Assembly: GCA_016938475.1 (NCBI GenBank)
Contig: JAFGUP010000134.1
Coordinates: 1 to 32,425, forward strand
Origin: Sphaerochaetaceae bacterium
GTDB lineage: Bacteria; Spirochaetota; Spirochaetia; Sphaerochaetales; Sphaerochaetaceae
Length of the DNA: 32,425 bases
Reading direction: 5' to 3'
In this document: positions 23,683-31,858 of the stretch, one piece after another
Layout of the letters: every line of letters begins with the position of its first letter
Numbering within the stretch: position 1 is the first letter of the stretch
Program-made: the position numbers and the translations under genes
Notes under the pieces: generated by a model
Seen by the model: only the letters and a program-made list of their open reading frames with translations
What the model was told of the DNA's origin: nothing
Database searches by the model: none

Positions 23683-25191
23683 ATGAAAAAGATAGCTGTC
23701 TTTCTCGTAGTTGTGCTGCTATTCTCATCTCTGCTGTTTGCAGGGGGAGCTGCAGAACAGGAAAGCACAAAGAAATCGCTACGGGTTGCTACTCAGGTAC
23801 CGGGTCTCATTACAATGGGAATCTGGGATGGTCAGGCTTTTGCTCTGAACTCGAGTATCTATGAATATCTTATCGAAATCGATGCAAATACTGGAGAACT
23901 TGTCCCGGTGCTGGCAACAGATTGGGAAACAGAGGATGGGAAGACCTGGGTCTTCAACCTGAGAGAAGGGGTTACGTTCCATGACGGATCCGCTTTCACT
24001 GCCGAAGATGTCAAATACACCATCGAACGAACTCAGGACCCCGAAATCGGACATCTGAAGAAGAATGATTTCGCCGCGGTCGAACAAGTGGAGATCATTG
24101 ACGATTATACGATTGCTCTCCATCTTGAAAAAGCATTACCGACATTCATCTACCTGTTCACCGACTACAACATGGGAATTCTTTCAAGTGAATACGACTA
24201 TGCCTCGAAGGGGGAGATGTATCCGATGGGAACAGGACCTTTCATTCTGAAAGAGATCATACCCAAAGAATCAGCCTATCTGGTAAAAAATGAGTCCTAC
24301 TGGGATCCAGAGTTGCCGAAGGTCGACGAACTCCTTCTTTATTTCGTCGGGGATATCGATGCATCGGTATCCATGCTTGAAAGCGGAGAAGTAGATGTCG
24401 TCCCGCAGATCTCCCCTATCATTAAAAAGCGTCTTGACCAGCAGGAAGGGATCACCGTTGTCTCTCCCTACCAGGAAAACAGATTCATCGCCCTTGTCCA
24501 GGACAGAGAACCGTTCAACGACAACCGCGTACGTCTTGCATTCAAGTATGCAATGGATCCTCAGGTCATCGCACGAAGCGTAGCTCAGATGGAGTTAAAT
24601 GAGGGAGTGTTCTACAACGAATCATTCATCCTCAATGAACAGGCTGAATACCTTGACATACCATTCAGAGGAAGGGACATCGAGAAAGCAAAAGAACTGC
24701 TTAGTGAAGCCGGATATCCTGATGGCCTCTCCGTAGACCTGTACTATGCATCCGACCACCCATACGGGAAGGAACTTTCTCAGACTATCAAAGAGCTCTC
24801 TGCAGATGCAGGATTCGAACTTAACCTTAAAGGATTCACTCGCGACGTCTATCTCTCGCAGCACTGGCTGAATGTACCGATGAGTATTACAGGATGGGGT
24901 GCCAGAGTCGATGTTTCGATGCTTCTCAGCTATGCATACCATAGTGAAGGCCCCTGGAATGAATCCCATATGAACAATCCGAAGGTTGATGAACTCATAG
25001 ACCTGATCAAGGCGGAAGTCGACTACGATACACGATTGGGGTATTATCACGAACTCCAGAGGATCTTCTTTGAAGAAGGGACGGTCATCAATGTACAGGT
25101 TCCTTATCTCGTTGCGTTAAGTGACAAGGTTGTTGACTATCGTCAGCCTTTGACCATGTTGCCGCAGTACAAATATACGGATATCAAATGA
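23683..25191 (+). CDS. oppA2: Peptide/opine/nickel-type ABC transporter substrate-binding protein (second copy)
   Basis: This 502-residue family-5 solute-binding protein has a signal peptide (MKKIAVFLVVVLLFSSLLFA) followed by GGAAEQ, a pattern common for exported binding proteins in Treponema/Sphaerochaeta-type spirochaetes. Shared with oppA1 are PGLIT-x-G-x-W, the GQAF-x-LNSS block, FHDGS, the ERTQD segment, P-MG-GPF, EPFNDN/APPFNDN and a C-terminal QVPYLVAL. The two are tandem paralogues that have diverged considerably. ATG 23683 has GGAGG 7 bases upstream (23671-23675); the longer GTG-started frame from 23629 overlaps the operator and is rejected. Its stop overlaps oppB (ATGA), so this copy is the one built into the transporter operon. 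Confidence 0.92.
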   Translation: MKKIAVFLVVVLLFSSLLFAGGAAEQESTKKSLRVATQVPGLITMGIWDGQAFALNSSIYEYLIEIDANTGELVPVLATDWETEDGKTWVFNLREGVTFHDGSAFTAEDVKYTIERTQDPEIGHLKKNDFAAVEQVEIIDDYTIALHLEKALPTFIYLFTDYNMGILSSEYDYASKGEMYPMGTGPFILKEIIPKESAYLVKNESYWDPELPKVDELLLYFVGDIDASVSMLESGEVDVVPQISPIIKKRLDQQEGITVVSPYQENRFIALVQDREPFNDNRVRLAFKYAMDPQVIARSVAQMELNEGVFYNESFILNEQAEYLDIPFRGRDIEKAKELLSEAGYPDGLSVDLYYASDHPYGKELSQTIKELSADAGFELNLKGFTRDVYLSQHWLNVPMSITGWGARVDVSMLLSYAYHSEGPWNESHMNNPKVDELIDLIKAEVDYDTRLGYYHELQRIFFEEGTVINVQVPYLVALSDKVVDYRQPLTMLPQYKYTDIK

Positions 25192-26156
25192 ATAGTTATC
25201 TGAGTACGGTTTTCAGCAAGGTAGGGTCGCTTCTAGCGACCCTACTGGTCATCTCGCTGATCATCTTCTCCCTTGTCGAACTGATGCCTGGAGATGTAGC
25301 ACAGATGATTCTCGGGCAATCAGCAACAGAAGAGTCTCTGAGAGAATTACGACAGGCTCGCGGCCTCAACGATCCCTTCTTCACCCGCTACGGGAGATGG
25401 ATCACAGGTGTTCTTCGCGGTGATCTAGGGGATTCTATCTATATGCAGGGTGTTCCCATCAGTTCGATACTGTGGAGGAAGGTGGGTCATTCACTCTTCC
25501 TTGCTCTCACAGCATTCATTATCTTCGTCCCGGTATCAATCGTCCTGGGTGTCATAGCCGGTGTGAAGGAAAAGAAGGCCGCAGATTCGATCATCAGTTT
25601 TACGGGACTGGCGACGATGGCCCTTCCTGAATTTGTATCGGGGGTCATTCTCATCTCCATTTTTGCGGTACGACTGAAATGGCTACCGATTGTAAGTGTT
25701 ATCCCGATCGGTCAGACTCTTTTTCAGAATCTCGACATCCTTATACTCCCTGCTCTCAGTATCACCTTTGTCATGTTCGGATACGTTTCGCGCATGCAGA
25801 GATCAAGTATGATCATTGTCATGAATTCAGATTATATCAAGGCGGCACGCCTGAAAGGATTACCTGAACGATATATCATCTTCCGGCATGCTCTCAGGAA
25901 TGCTCTCCTGCCAACAATCACGATCATCGGGATGAATATGGGCTGGCTGTTCGGCGGCCTGATCGTCGTAGAGACCCTGTTCGGATTCCCGGGCATGGGC
26001 TCTCTTCTGATGACCGCGATCAAAACGCGTGATGTCCCGCTTATAGAGGCATGCGTGCTTCTTATCACTGTCATCTTCGCTCTATCAACGATGACAACAG
26101 ATCTCCTGTATGGATATCTGAACCCGCGAATCAGGTTCAAAGGGGGTCAGCGATGA
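25188..26156 (+). CDS. oppB: ABC transporter permease, OppB/DppB type
   Basis: This 322-residue inner-membrane permease has a first membrane helix at about 12-32, then the characteristic periplasmic segment RGLNDPFFTRYGRWITGVLRGDLGDS, and five further helices. The EAA cytoplasmic coupling loop is YIKAARLKGLPERYIIFRHALRNALLP. It forms the translocation channel with OppC. The ATG overlaps the oppA2 stop (ATGA). A perfect 11-bp hairpin lies at codons 12-20 of this gene and could reduce its expression relative to oppA2. The stop overlaps oppC. Confidence 0.95.
   Translation: MNSYLSTVFSKVGSLLATLLVISLIIFSLVELMPGDVAQMILGQSATEESLRELRQARGLNDPFFTRYGRWITGVLRGDLGDSIYMQGVPISSILWRKVGHSLFLALTAFIIFVPVSIVLGVIAGVKEKKAADSIISFTGLATMALPEFVSGVILISIFAVRLKWLPIVSVIPIGQTLFQNLDILILPALSITFVMFGYVSRMQRSSMIIVMNSDYIKAARLKGLPERYIIFRHALRNALLPTITIIGMNMGWLFGGLIVVETLFGFPGMGSLLMTAIKTRDVPLIEACVLLITVIFALSTMTTDLLYGYLNPRIRFKGGQR
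25221..25245 (+). other. Perfect 11-bp hairpin inside the 5' end of oppB
   Basis: GTAGGGTCGCT (25221-25231), loop TCT, AGCGACCCTAC (25235-25245) is an uninterrupted 11-bp stem with a 3-base loop, 7 of 11 pairs G-C. It begins 33 bases after the oppB ATG and 29 bases after the oppA2 stop. No U tract follows, so it is not an intrinsic terminator. Likely roles are protection of the oppA2 3' end from exonucleases after cleavage, or damping of oppB translation. Confidence 0.85.
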
Positions 26157-26983
26157 AATATGTTCTCTATCAGCTGAAACGACACCCCCTGGCGATCATA
26201 GCCATACTGGTCATCCTCGGGTGGATTTTTCTTGCTTTTGCAGGTCCTTCGCTGCTTTCCTATACATACACGGAGATGGACAGCACGTTCCAGATGGCAC
26301 CTCCGGGAGTCAATAACCATCTGCTGGGAACGGATGCTCTCGGGAGAGATATCCTGTCACGAATCATCGTGGGGAGCAGGTCAATTCTAACCGTTGCCCT
26401 GTTCACCAGTATCCTTTCGACAATACTCGGCATTATTCTTGGTTTTTCAGCAGGATATTTCGGCAAAGCCTTTGATACCCTTTTCCTCAGATCGATGGAT
26501 ATCCTCATGTCGATCCCTCCCCTTGTCCTTTCGATGGTTGTCCTGGGTATTCTGGGAGATTCTACAATCGCCTCATTGACACTCATTGTCTCTATTGCAT
26601 TCATTCCAGCGACAGCCCGCGTTTCGCGTGGCGTTCTACTGAGTGAAAAATCACAGGAGTATGTGCAGGCTGCACGTATACGAGGAGAATCGCACGTCTA
26701 CATCATGTTCGCAGAAATCCTTCCGAATACGGTCGGTCCGATCATTGTTGAAGCCACTGCCCGTTTCGCCTACTCCATCATGATGGTCGCATCACTCGGT
26801 TTTCTCGGTGTTGGCCTGCAACCTCCGACACCGGACTGGGGTATGATGGTCATAGAAAACAGACCGATCATAGCAGACGCTCCCTGGACAGTTCTCTTTC
26901 CTGCGCTTGCAATCGCTTCGCTGGTGATTGCAATTTCGATATTCAGCGATTTCATTTCAAAGGTACTGATCCATGAACGATAA
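26153..26983 (+). CDS. oppC: ABC transporter permease, OppC/DppC type
   Basis: This 276-residue permease has an N-terminal membrane helix (about 14-36) and the OppC family segment GVNNHLLGTDALGRDILSRIIVGSR. Five further helices follow, with the EAA loop YVQAARIRGESHVYIMFAEILPN. It ends with SLGFLGVGLQPPTPDWGMMV, typical of the DppC/OppC subfamily. It pairs with OppB. I chose ATG 26153, overlapping the oppB stop; a longer frame from 26051 lies wholly inside oppB. Its 3' end overlaps the ATPase gene by 11 bases. Confidence 0.95.
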   Translation: MKYVLYQLKRHPLAIIAILVILGWIFLAFAGPSLLSYTYTEMDSTFQMAPPGVNNHLLGTDALGRDILSRIIVGSRSILTVALFTSILSTILGIILGFSAGYFGKAFDTLFLRSMDILMSIPPLVLSMVVLGILGDSTIASLTLIVSIAFIPATARVSRGVLLSEKSQEYVQAARIRGESHVYIMFAEILPNTVGPIIVEATARFAYSIMMVASLGFLGVGLQPPTPDWGMMVIENRPIIADAPWTVLFPALAIASLVIAISIFSDFISKVLIHER

Positions 26984-28967
26984 TATATTAGATCTCAAGC
27001 ATGTGAGTGTGCACTATGAGACATTTGAAGGATTATTTACCGCAGTGCGTGATATATCCTTCTCACTCGGGTACAATGAATCCATCGGGATTATCGGTGA
27101 AAGCGGATGCGGAAAAAGCACTCTCAGTTATGCTATCCTCCGGTACCTTGCCAGTAATGCGAAGATAGAAGGTTCTGTCCACTTCAAGGACCAGAATCTT
27201 TTCGAACTCAGCGACAGGGAAATGGAAGGAATACGTGGTAACAGGATATCGATGGTCTACCAGAACCCCTACTCTTCTTTGAACCCCTCAATCACCATCG
27301 GGAAACAACTTGATGAAGTAACGATATTCCACCGTGGTCTCTCGAAAGCAGATGCCCGTACTGCCTCGCTCGAAGCTCTTGAACTGATGAATATCGGTGA
27401 CGGGAAGAATCTGGTCAGACGGTATCCCCATCAGATAAGTGGAGGAATCCAACAGAGAATCATTATAGCGATGGCGATTCTTGCACGTCCTGATATCATG
27501 GTACTTGATGAGCCGACTACCGCTTTGGATGTGACCACCGAAGCGGTTATTCTGGATTCTATCAACGACCTGAAACAGAAACTGAACATGTCCTTCATAT
27601 ACATTTCTCACGACATGGGAGTCATCAACAAGGTAGCAGAACAGATTATCGTCATGTACAACGGAGAGATGGTGGAACGCGGACCGAAGGAGAAAATCTT
27701 TGCCCATCCGTTCCATCCGTATACCAGGGCACTGATCAACTGTATGCCCCGAGGTGGAGTGGTCAAGGAGAAAACCTATCTGAACACGATCAAGGGATAC
27801 GTGAAACGCAGAGGTGATCTGGCGACAGGGTGTCCCTTTGCAGACCGCTGTGAAAAAAAGACAGCAACCTGTGAAGATGATTATGGGATTCGTGAGGTTG
27901 ATGATGGCCACTATGCTGCCTGTTCGAGAGCCTACGCTGAAGATGTTCAAAGTCCGCCAACAAAGGCTTTCCATCGCAATAGTGTCACAGCTGCAACCCA
28001 ACAGGCTGATGTGCCTGCGCTTATCAATATCGAGGATCTGAAAAAAGTCTACGGCCTGAGGCGCAAGGTCCATGCACTCAATGGAGTAACCTTCTCTATG
28101 CCGGCAGGCACTGTCCTGGGAGTTGTTGGAGAAAGCGGCTGCGGTAAATCTACGACCGGTCATATCATCACAGGTCTTTACTCTCCAACCAAAGGGAAAG
28201 TGGAGTTCAAACAGAGAGATATCTCCCTTGACTGGAGAAAACGCGACGCCGCCACGCTTCGTGAGATCCAGCTCATCTTCCAGAATCCGGGAAAATCCCT
28301 CAATCCATCTCACACGGTTGAGCAGATCATTGCCCGTCCGATGAATAAACTGATAGGACGTAAAAACAAGAAAGAGAGGCGTGAAGAGATCATCCAGCTC
28401 CTCAAGACCGTCGATCTGGGCGGAGACTACATCACGAAGAAACCGAAGGAGATGAGCGGAGGAGAGCAACAGCGGGTAGCAATTGCCCGTGCACTGGCGA
28501 TCAATCCTGAACTGATAGTCTGTGATGAACCGACAAGTGCCCTTGATGTATCGGTTCAGGCCTCTGTTCTCAATCTTCTGAATGAGATCCAGGAAAAGAC
28601 AGGTACCAGCTACATCTTCATCTCTCACGATCTGAATGTGATCAACTACATCAGTGATACTATTCTTGTGATGTATGCCGGGTTTGTAGTCGAGTTCGGA
28701 TTACGTGATGAGGTCATGGCACCTCCCTTCCATCCTTACACGGAAGCGCTCTTTTCGGCTGTTCCTGACGTTGACCCGACAAAAAAAAAGAAGGTCATCG
28801 AACTGACAGGCGCCCTTCCAGACCCAAGTCGCAAGGTGAAGGGATGTCCCTTCGCAAGTCGCTGCCACATAAAAATCGGAGAAGTGTGTGACAAGGTGTA
28901 TCCTCCCAAACGGGAGATCTCACCGACACACTATTATTACTGCCACGCTGACAGAAGTTCCTCGTAG
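26973..28967 (+). CDS. oppDF: Fused OppD-OppF ABC transporter ATPase
   Basis: This 664-residue protein carries two complete ATPase halves. The first (about 5-320) has Walker A GESGCGKST (42-50), signature SGGIQQR (156-162), Walker B with DEPTTALD (179-186) and an OppD-type Cys-containing C-terminal motif (C287, C293, C300, C317). A ~30-residue linker follows. The second (about 350-664) has Walker A GESGCGKST (386-394), signature SGGEQQR (495-501), DEPTSALD (518-525) and a second Cys motif (C625, C631, C639, C657). It powers OppBC-type import. The fusion fixes 1:1 stoichiometry and is seen in several lineages. The 3' end overlaps the convergent radical SAM gene by 31 bases. Confidence 0.95.
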   Translation: MNDNILDLKHVSVHYETFEGLFTAVRDISFSLGYNESIGIIGESGCGKSTLSYAILRYLASNAKIEGSVHFKDQNLFELSDREMEGIRGNRISMVYQNPYSSLNPSITIGKQLDEVTIFHRGLSKADARTASLEALELMNIGDGKNLVRRYPHQISGGIQQRIIIAMAILARPDIMVLDEPTTALDVTTEAVILDSINDLKQKLNMSFIYISHDMGVINKVAEQIIVMYNGEMVERGPKEKIFAHPFHPYTRALINCMPRGGVVKEKTYLNTIKGYVKRRGDLATGCPFADRCEKKTATCEDDYGIREVDDGHYAACSRAYAEDVQSPPTKAFHRNSVTAATQQADVPALINIEDLKKVYGLRRKVHALNGVTFSMPAGTVLGVVGESGCGKSTTGHIITGLYSPTKGKVEFKQRDISLDWRKRDAATLREIQLIFQNPGKSLNPSHTVEQIIARPMNKLIGRKNKKERREEIIQLLKTVDLGGDYITKKPKEMSGGEQQRVAIARALAINPELIVCDEPTSALDVSVQASVLNLLNEIQEKTGTSYIFISHDLNVINYISDTILVMYAGFVVEFGLRDEVMAPPFHPYTEALFSAVPDVDPTKKKKVIELTGALPDPSRKVKGCPFASRCHIKIGEVCDKVYPPKREISPTHYYYCHADRSSS

Positions 28968-31417
28968 GTAATGAGTCTACCCTCTTTTTCTCCTGTGGTG
29001 AGGAAGTCGCGGTGGATCTTCATAGACGCAAGTACCTTGAATTTATCGGTGTGATCGGGGAAAAGAGCCTTGACCGGGTTTTTCTGTCCCCTGACGTACA
29101 CACTGAAACTCTCTTTGTTACCCACTGAAATACGACTTACTGTTATATCGTTCGAGCACGAACGGGCCAGTTCTCTCAACCGTTCACTATAGGGTTCCTC
29201 CAGTACCTCCTGGATCGTGTACATGGCACCTGTGTGGTATTTGCTGAGGGTCGTTCGTTTACCCGCAGGTAGAACAATCATCTGTTTGAAATGGAAACCT
29301 TCGGGACTGAATCGATTAAGATCATCGAGGGTTTTCTGAGCATCCCAGTGATTCGGCCCGTGAGCGAGGATTCCGAGCACTTCGCTTTGACCACTCGCCC
29401 CGGTTGACAGCGGATGGACGAATTCCATTCTTGGTTTGGGATTGTAACCTTCTGTAAATGCGACCGGTATTGAGGCACGCTGGAAGGTCTGCTCCATGGC
29501 TCTCATAGTGGATATATGGGAAAGAAAGACAGCCCTATCTCGTTTCTCATAGAAAAACACTACCGAGGAAACATCCTCTTCCGCACTGACTGGAGGTGCC
29601 AGCCGTTCGGCCTGTGGAATGCTCAGTGGGGAATCGGAAGCTTGTACTACCGGATTCGCGGGACTGCAGGAACCACACGGATTCAGGCAGTCTGTAAGAC
29701 ATTCTGGAGTCAGCTCACCATGTTCTGAACGCAGATACTCCTGCTGAAGGAAGGCCTTCGAGACTTTCATGCTTACAGAATCCCATGGAAGAGGAGCCTG
29801 CAGACCATAGGGAGTATAGAGGATGGCCTCAACATCAATTCCTGTTCTTTCAATCGCTTCAAGCCACAGGTCTTTGTTGAAGTGTTCCTGCCAGGCATCA
29901 AGGCGACACCCGGCATCGTAGGCATAGCGGATCATATGAGAGACACGTATATCACCCCGGGAAATGATACCTTCTACATAGGAGACCAGAGGATTATGGA
30001 AGGAGACCTTCGCACCCTTGATGGTACTCTGTATCGATCGCTTGATAGAAAGAAGGTGTTCCCTTGAGGTTTCGAGGCGGAGCTGTGGGGCCCATTGATA
30101 GGGAGTGTGGGCTTTGGGAATGAACGTCCCGATATTGATGTTCATCCCGATACGTGTCTGTTCTCTTACCTGTGCCAGGAAGTCCACGATTGCCGGACCT
30201 TCTATCGCAGGGTCGGTACCGGGAAGCCCCACCATGAAATAGAATTTAGCCAGTTTCCAACCCCGCTTCTTTGCTTCCTGTATGATCTCAATGACCGATT
30301 CCACCGGGACTTCTTTGTTGACAGACCTCTGCCATTGACTCAAAGGAGTCTCGATTGCAAAGGTCAGTCCGCTCTTACGCACTTCATTCAACCTCTCGAG
30401 AATCGATAGATTGAAGGTGCTCACCTTGAGCGAAGGAAGTGAGAAAGATACATGATGGGCAGAGAAGTCGCTGTTGAGTTCTTCGATCATTGCACCGAGT
30501 TGAGGATGATCTCCGCTTGAAAGGGAGGAGAGTGTAACCTCACGATACCCGAATTGTTCAACCTGCTGACGTGCTTCACGGTATATAGTAGCCAGTTCTT
30601 TCTGTCTGAATGGTTTGTAAAACTGACCGGCGTGACAGAATCTGCAGCCGTTCGGACAGCCTCTCATAATCTCAACCACTCCGTGGTCCTGTGCGACTCG
30701 GAAGGCAGGCATCACATAATGATCAAACAGAACGTGTTCGCCATCTGCGAATGTTTCATCTATCGCGCGGTAGGCCTTTTTCTTGTGCTCACTCCACACC
30801 ATCGAAAAACTCTGTTCGACCTGTTCACGTATCGTCGATCTCGGGGCTCCTTCCTTCTTCAGTCTCCGTATGAGCCTGATGATATCTGCATGCCCGTTCT
30901 CAGCTTCTCCTATGAACACAAAATCCAAAAAAGGGGCAAAGGGAAGTGGATTGGTGATCGCAGGTCCGCCTGCAATAACGATAGGGTCATTATCACCCCT
31001 ATCTTTACTGAGAATGGGAATTCCGCCGAGATCGAGAATCTGGAGAATGTTTGTGGCAGCAAGTTCATAGCCGATTGAAATACCCAGTACATCAAGTGAG
31101 TGAAGCGGGATTCCATGGTACAGAGTCGCAAGGGGCAGCTTCCGTTCGCGAAGCAGGGCCTCAAAATCGGGAGCCACTGAAAAGACATGGTCACAGACCA
31201 CCCCTTCAATATTCTGAAGCAGATTGTAAAGAATCCTGACTGCGTTGTTTGACATTCCGATTTCATAGAGGTCGGGAAAGCAGATGCCTGCCGTGAAGGA
31301 ATCATCGGTAAGCTCAGACTGAGGCCCATACCGGTACTCTCCTGCAGTGTAACGAGCAGGTTGCTCGACAGTGAGAAGCCTATTTCCCAGTTCCTGTACT
31401 ATATCTAGTGTATCCAA
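28937..31417 (-). CDS. TIGR03960/TIGR03936-type radical SAM protein (fused with DUF2344 domain)
   Basis: The protein has 826 residues. An N-terminal cobalamin-binding-like region (about 40-180, with PIVIAGGPAITNP and DFVFIGEAEN) precedes a radical SAM core. That core carries C254-xxx-C258-xx-C261 (RGCPNGCRFCHAGQF) for the 4Fe-4S cluster and IETPLS-type strands. A second Cys group (C573, C577, C581, C584) could hold another cluster. The C-terminal ~210 residues (from about 618; FFYEKRDRAVFLSHIS, TEGYNPKPRMEFVHPL) match the DUF2344 domain. Many bacteria encode this domain separately. The start is TTG at 31417, with GGAG 6 bases upstream and no ATG nearby. The function is uncertain; related genes often neighbour RNase E/G and ribosomal protein L21. 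It follows rnpB on the same strand. Confidence 0.88.
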   Translation of the reverse strand: MDTLDIVQELGNRLLTVEQPARYTAGEYRYGPQSELTDDSFTAGICFPDLYEIGMSNNAVRILYNLLQNIEGVVCDHVFSVAPDFEALLRERKLPLATLYHGIPLHSLDVLGISIGYELAATNILQILDLGGIPILSKDRGDNDPIVIAGGPAITNPLPFAPFLDFVFIGEAENGHADIIRLIRRLKKEGAPRSTIREQVEQSFSMVWSEHKKKAYRAIDETFADGEHVLFDHYVMPAFRVAQDHGVVEIMRGCPNGCRFCHAGQFYKPFRQKELATIYREARQQVEQFGYREVTLSSLSSGDHPQLGAMIEELNSDFSAHHVSFSLPSLKVSTFNLSILERLNEVRKSGLTFAIETPLSQWQRSVNKEVPVESVIEIIQEAKKRGWKLAKFYFMVGLPGTDPAIEGPAIVDFLAQVREQTRIGMNINIGTFIPKAHTPYQWAPQLRLETSREHLLSIKRSIQSTIKGAKVSFHNPLVSYVEGIISRGDIRVSHMIRYAYDAGCRLDAWQEHFNKDLWLEAIERTGIDVEAILYTPYGLQAPLPWDSVSMKVSKAFLQQEYLRSEHGELTPECLTDCLNPCGSCSPANPVVQASDSPLSIPQAERLAPPVSAEEDVSSVVFFYEKRDRAVFLSHISTMRAMEQTFQRASIPVAFTEGYNPKPRMEFVHPLSTGASGQSEVLGILAHGPNHWDAQKTLDDLNRFSPEGFHFKQMIVLPAGKRTTLSKYHTGAMYTIQEVLEEPYSERLRELARSCSNDITVSRISVGNKESFSVYVRGQKNPVKALFPDHTDKFKVLASMKIHRDFLTTGEKEGRLITYEELLSAWQ

Positions 31418-31437
31418 TGAATTCTCCGAAGGGTTAT

Positions 31438-31458
31438 AAAAAAAAATTGGTGGACCAT
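31438..31458 (-). terminator. U9 tract directly after the 3' P1 strand of rnpB
   Basis: On the minus strand the 3' strand of the RNase P P1 helix (31458-31447) runs straight into nine T residues (31446-31438). No separate local hairpin is visible, so termination would rely on P1 itself or on a nearby RNase P helix. The radical SAM gene starts 20 bases further on, so readthrough may supply its expression. Confidence 0.5.
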
Positions 31459-31790
31459 AAGCCGGGTTCTGTGTTATGCAGTCATCTATCTAGGCATACC
31501 GTTACCGGTATGCTCAAGCGATCTACCCGCAGGAAACGGGCGGACAACCCTCCTGCATACTTGATCTTGCTCCTGATGAGGTTTCCCCTGCCGACCCTGT
31601 TACCAGGGTTCGCGGTGAGCTCTTACCTCGCCATTTCACCCTTACCTCTTCCCATGGGAAGAGGCGGTATATTTTCTGCGGCACTTTCTATAGCCTTACG
31701 GCTCCCGGGTGTTACCCGGCACCATGTCCTATGGAGCCCGGACTTTCCTCCCGAAGGATTACTCCTTCCGGCGACTGCATGGTCCACCAA
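31447..31790 (-). ncRNA. rnpB: RNase P RNA (type A)
   Basis: This is the catalytic RNA that removes tRNA 5' leaders. On the minus strand, the P1 strand TTGGTGGACCAT is followed by GGAGGAAAGTCCGGGCTCC, the universal P4 5' region (31733-31751). Next come GAAAGTGCCGCAGAAA and the GGTAAGGGTGAAA region. Later GCAGGGGAAACC belongs to the P15-P17 region of type A RNAs, and ACAGAACCCGGCTTA near the 3' end is the P4 3' strand. The last segment is the P1 partner ATGGTCCACCAA, a perfect 12-bp match. Mature ends may differ by a few bases. A weak TATGTT (31805-31800) is a possible -10, but I found no good -35. A 156-residue plus-strand frame over the same bases is spurious. Confidence 0.96.
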
Positions 31791-31858
31791 AGCATACTCA
31801 ACATATCGTGGCAGACAGGTTCCTGATGTCAGTTCTACTGTATCGTATGATAACGAAC

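Noticed and set aside
25221-25245. Reading the oppB hairpin as an intrinsic terminator
   Set aside because: No U tract follows on either strand, and it lies inside an intact gene essential to the operon.
27288-28628. Minus-strand open frame of 446 residues
   Set aside because: It is antisense to oppDF with its two complete sets of ATPase motifs; the reverse translation is Cys/His/Arg-rich and has no recognisable domain.
31433-31438. TATAAC as the -10 of the radical SAM gene
   Set aside because: No acceptable -35 occurs at 15-19 bases, and the predicted start would cut into the GGAG ribosome-binding site.
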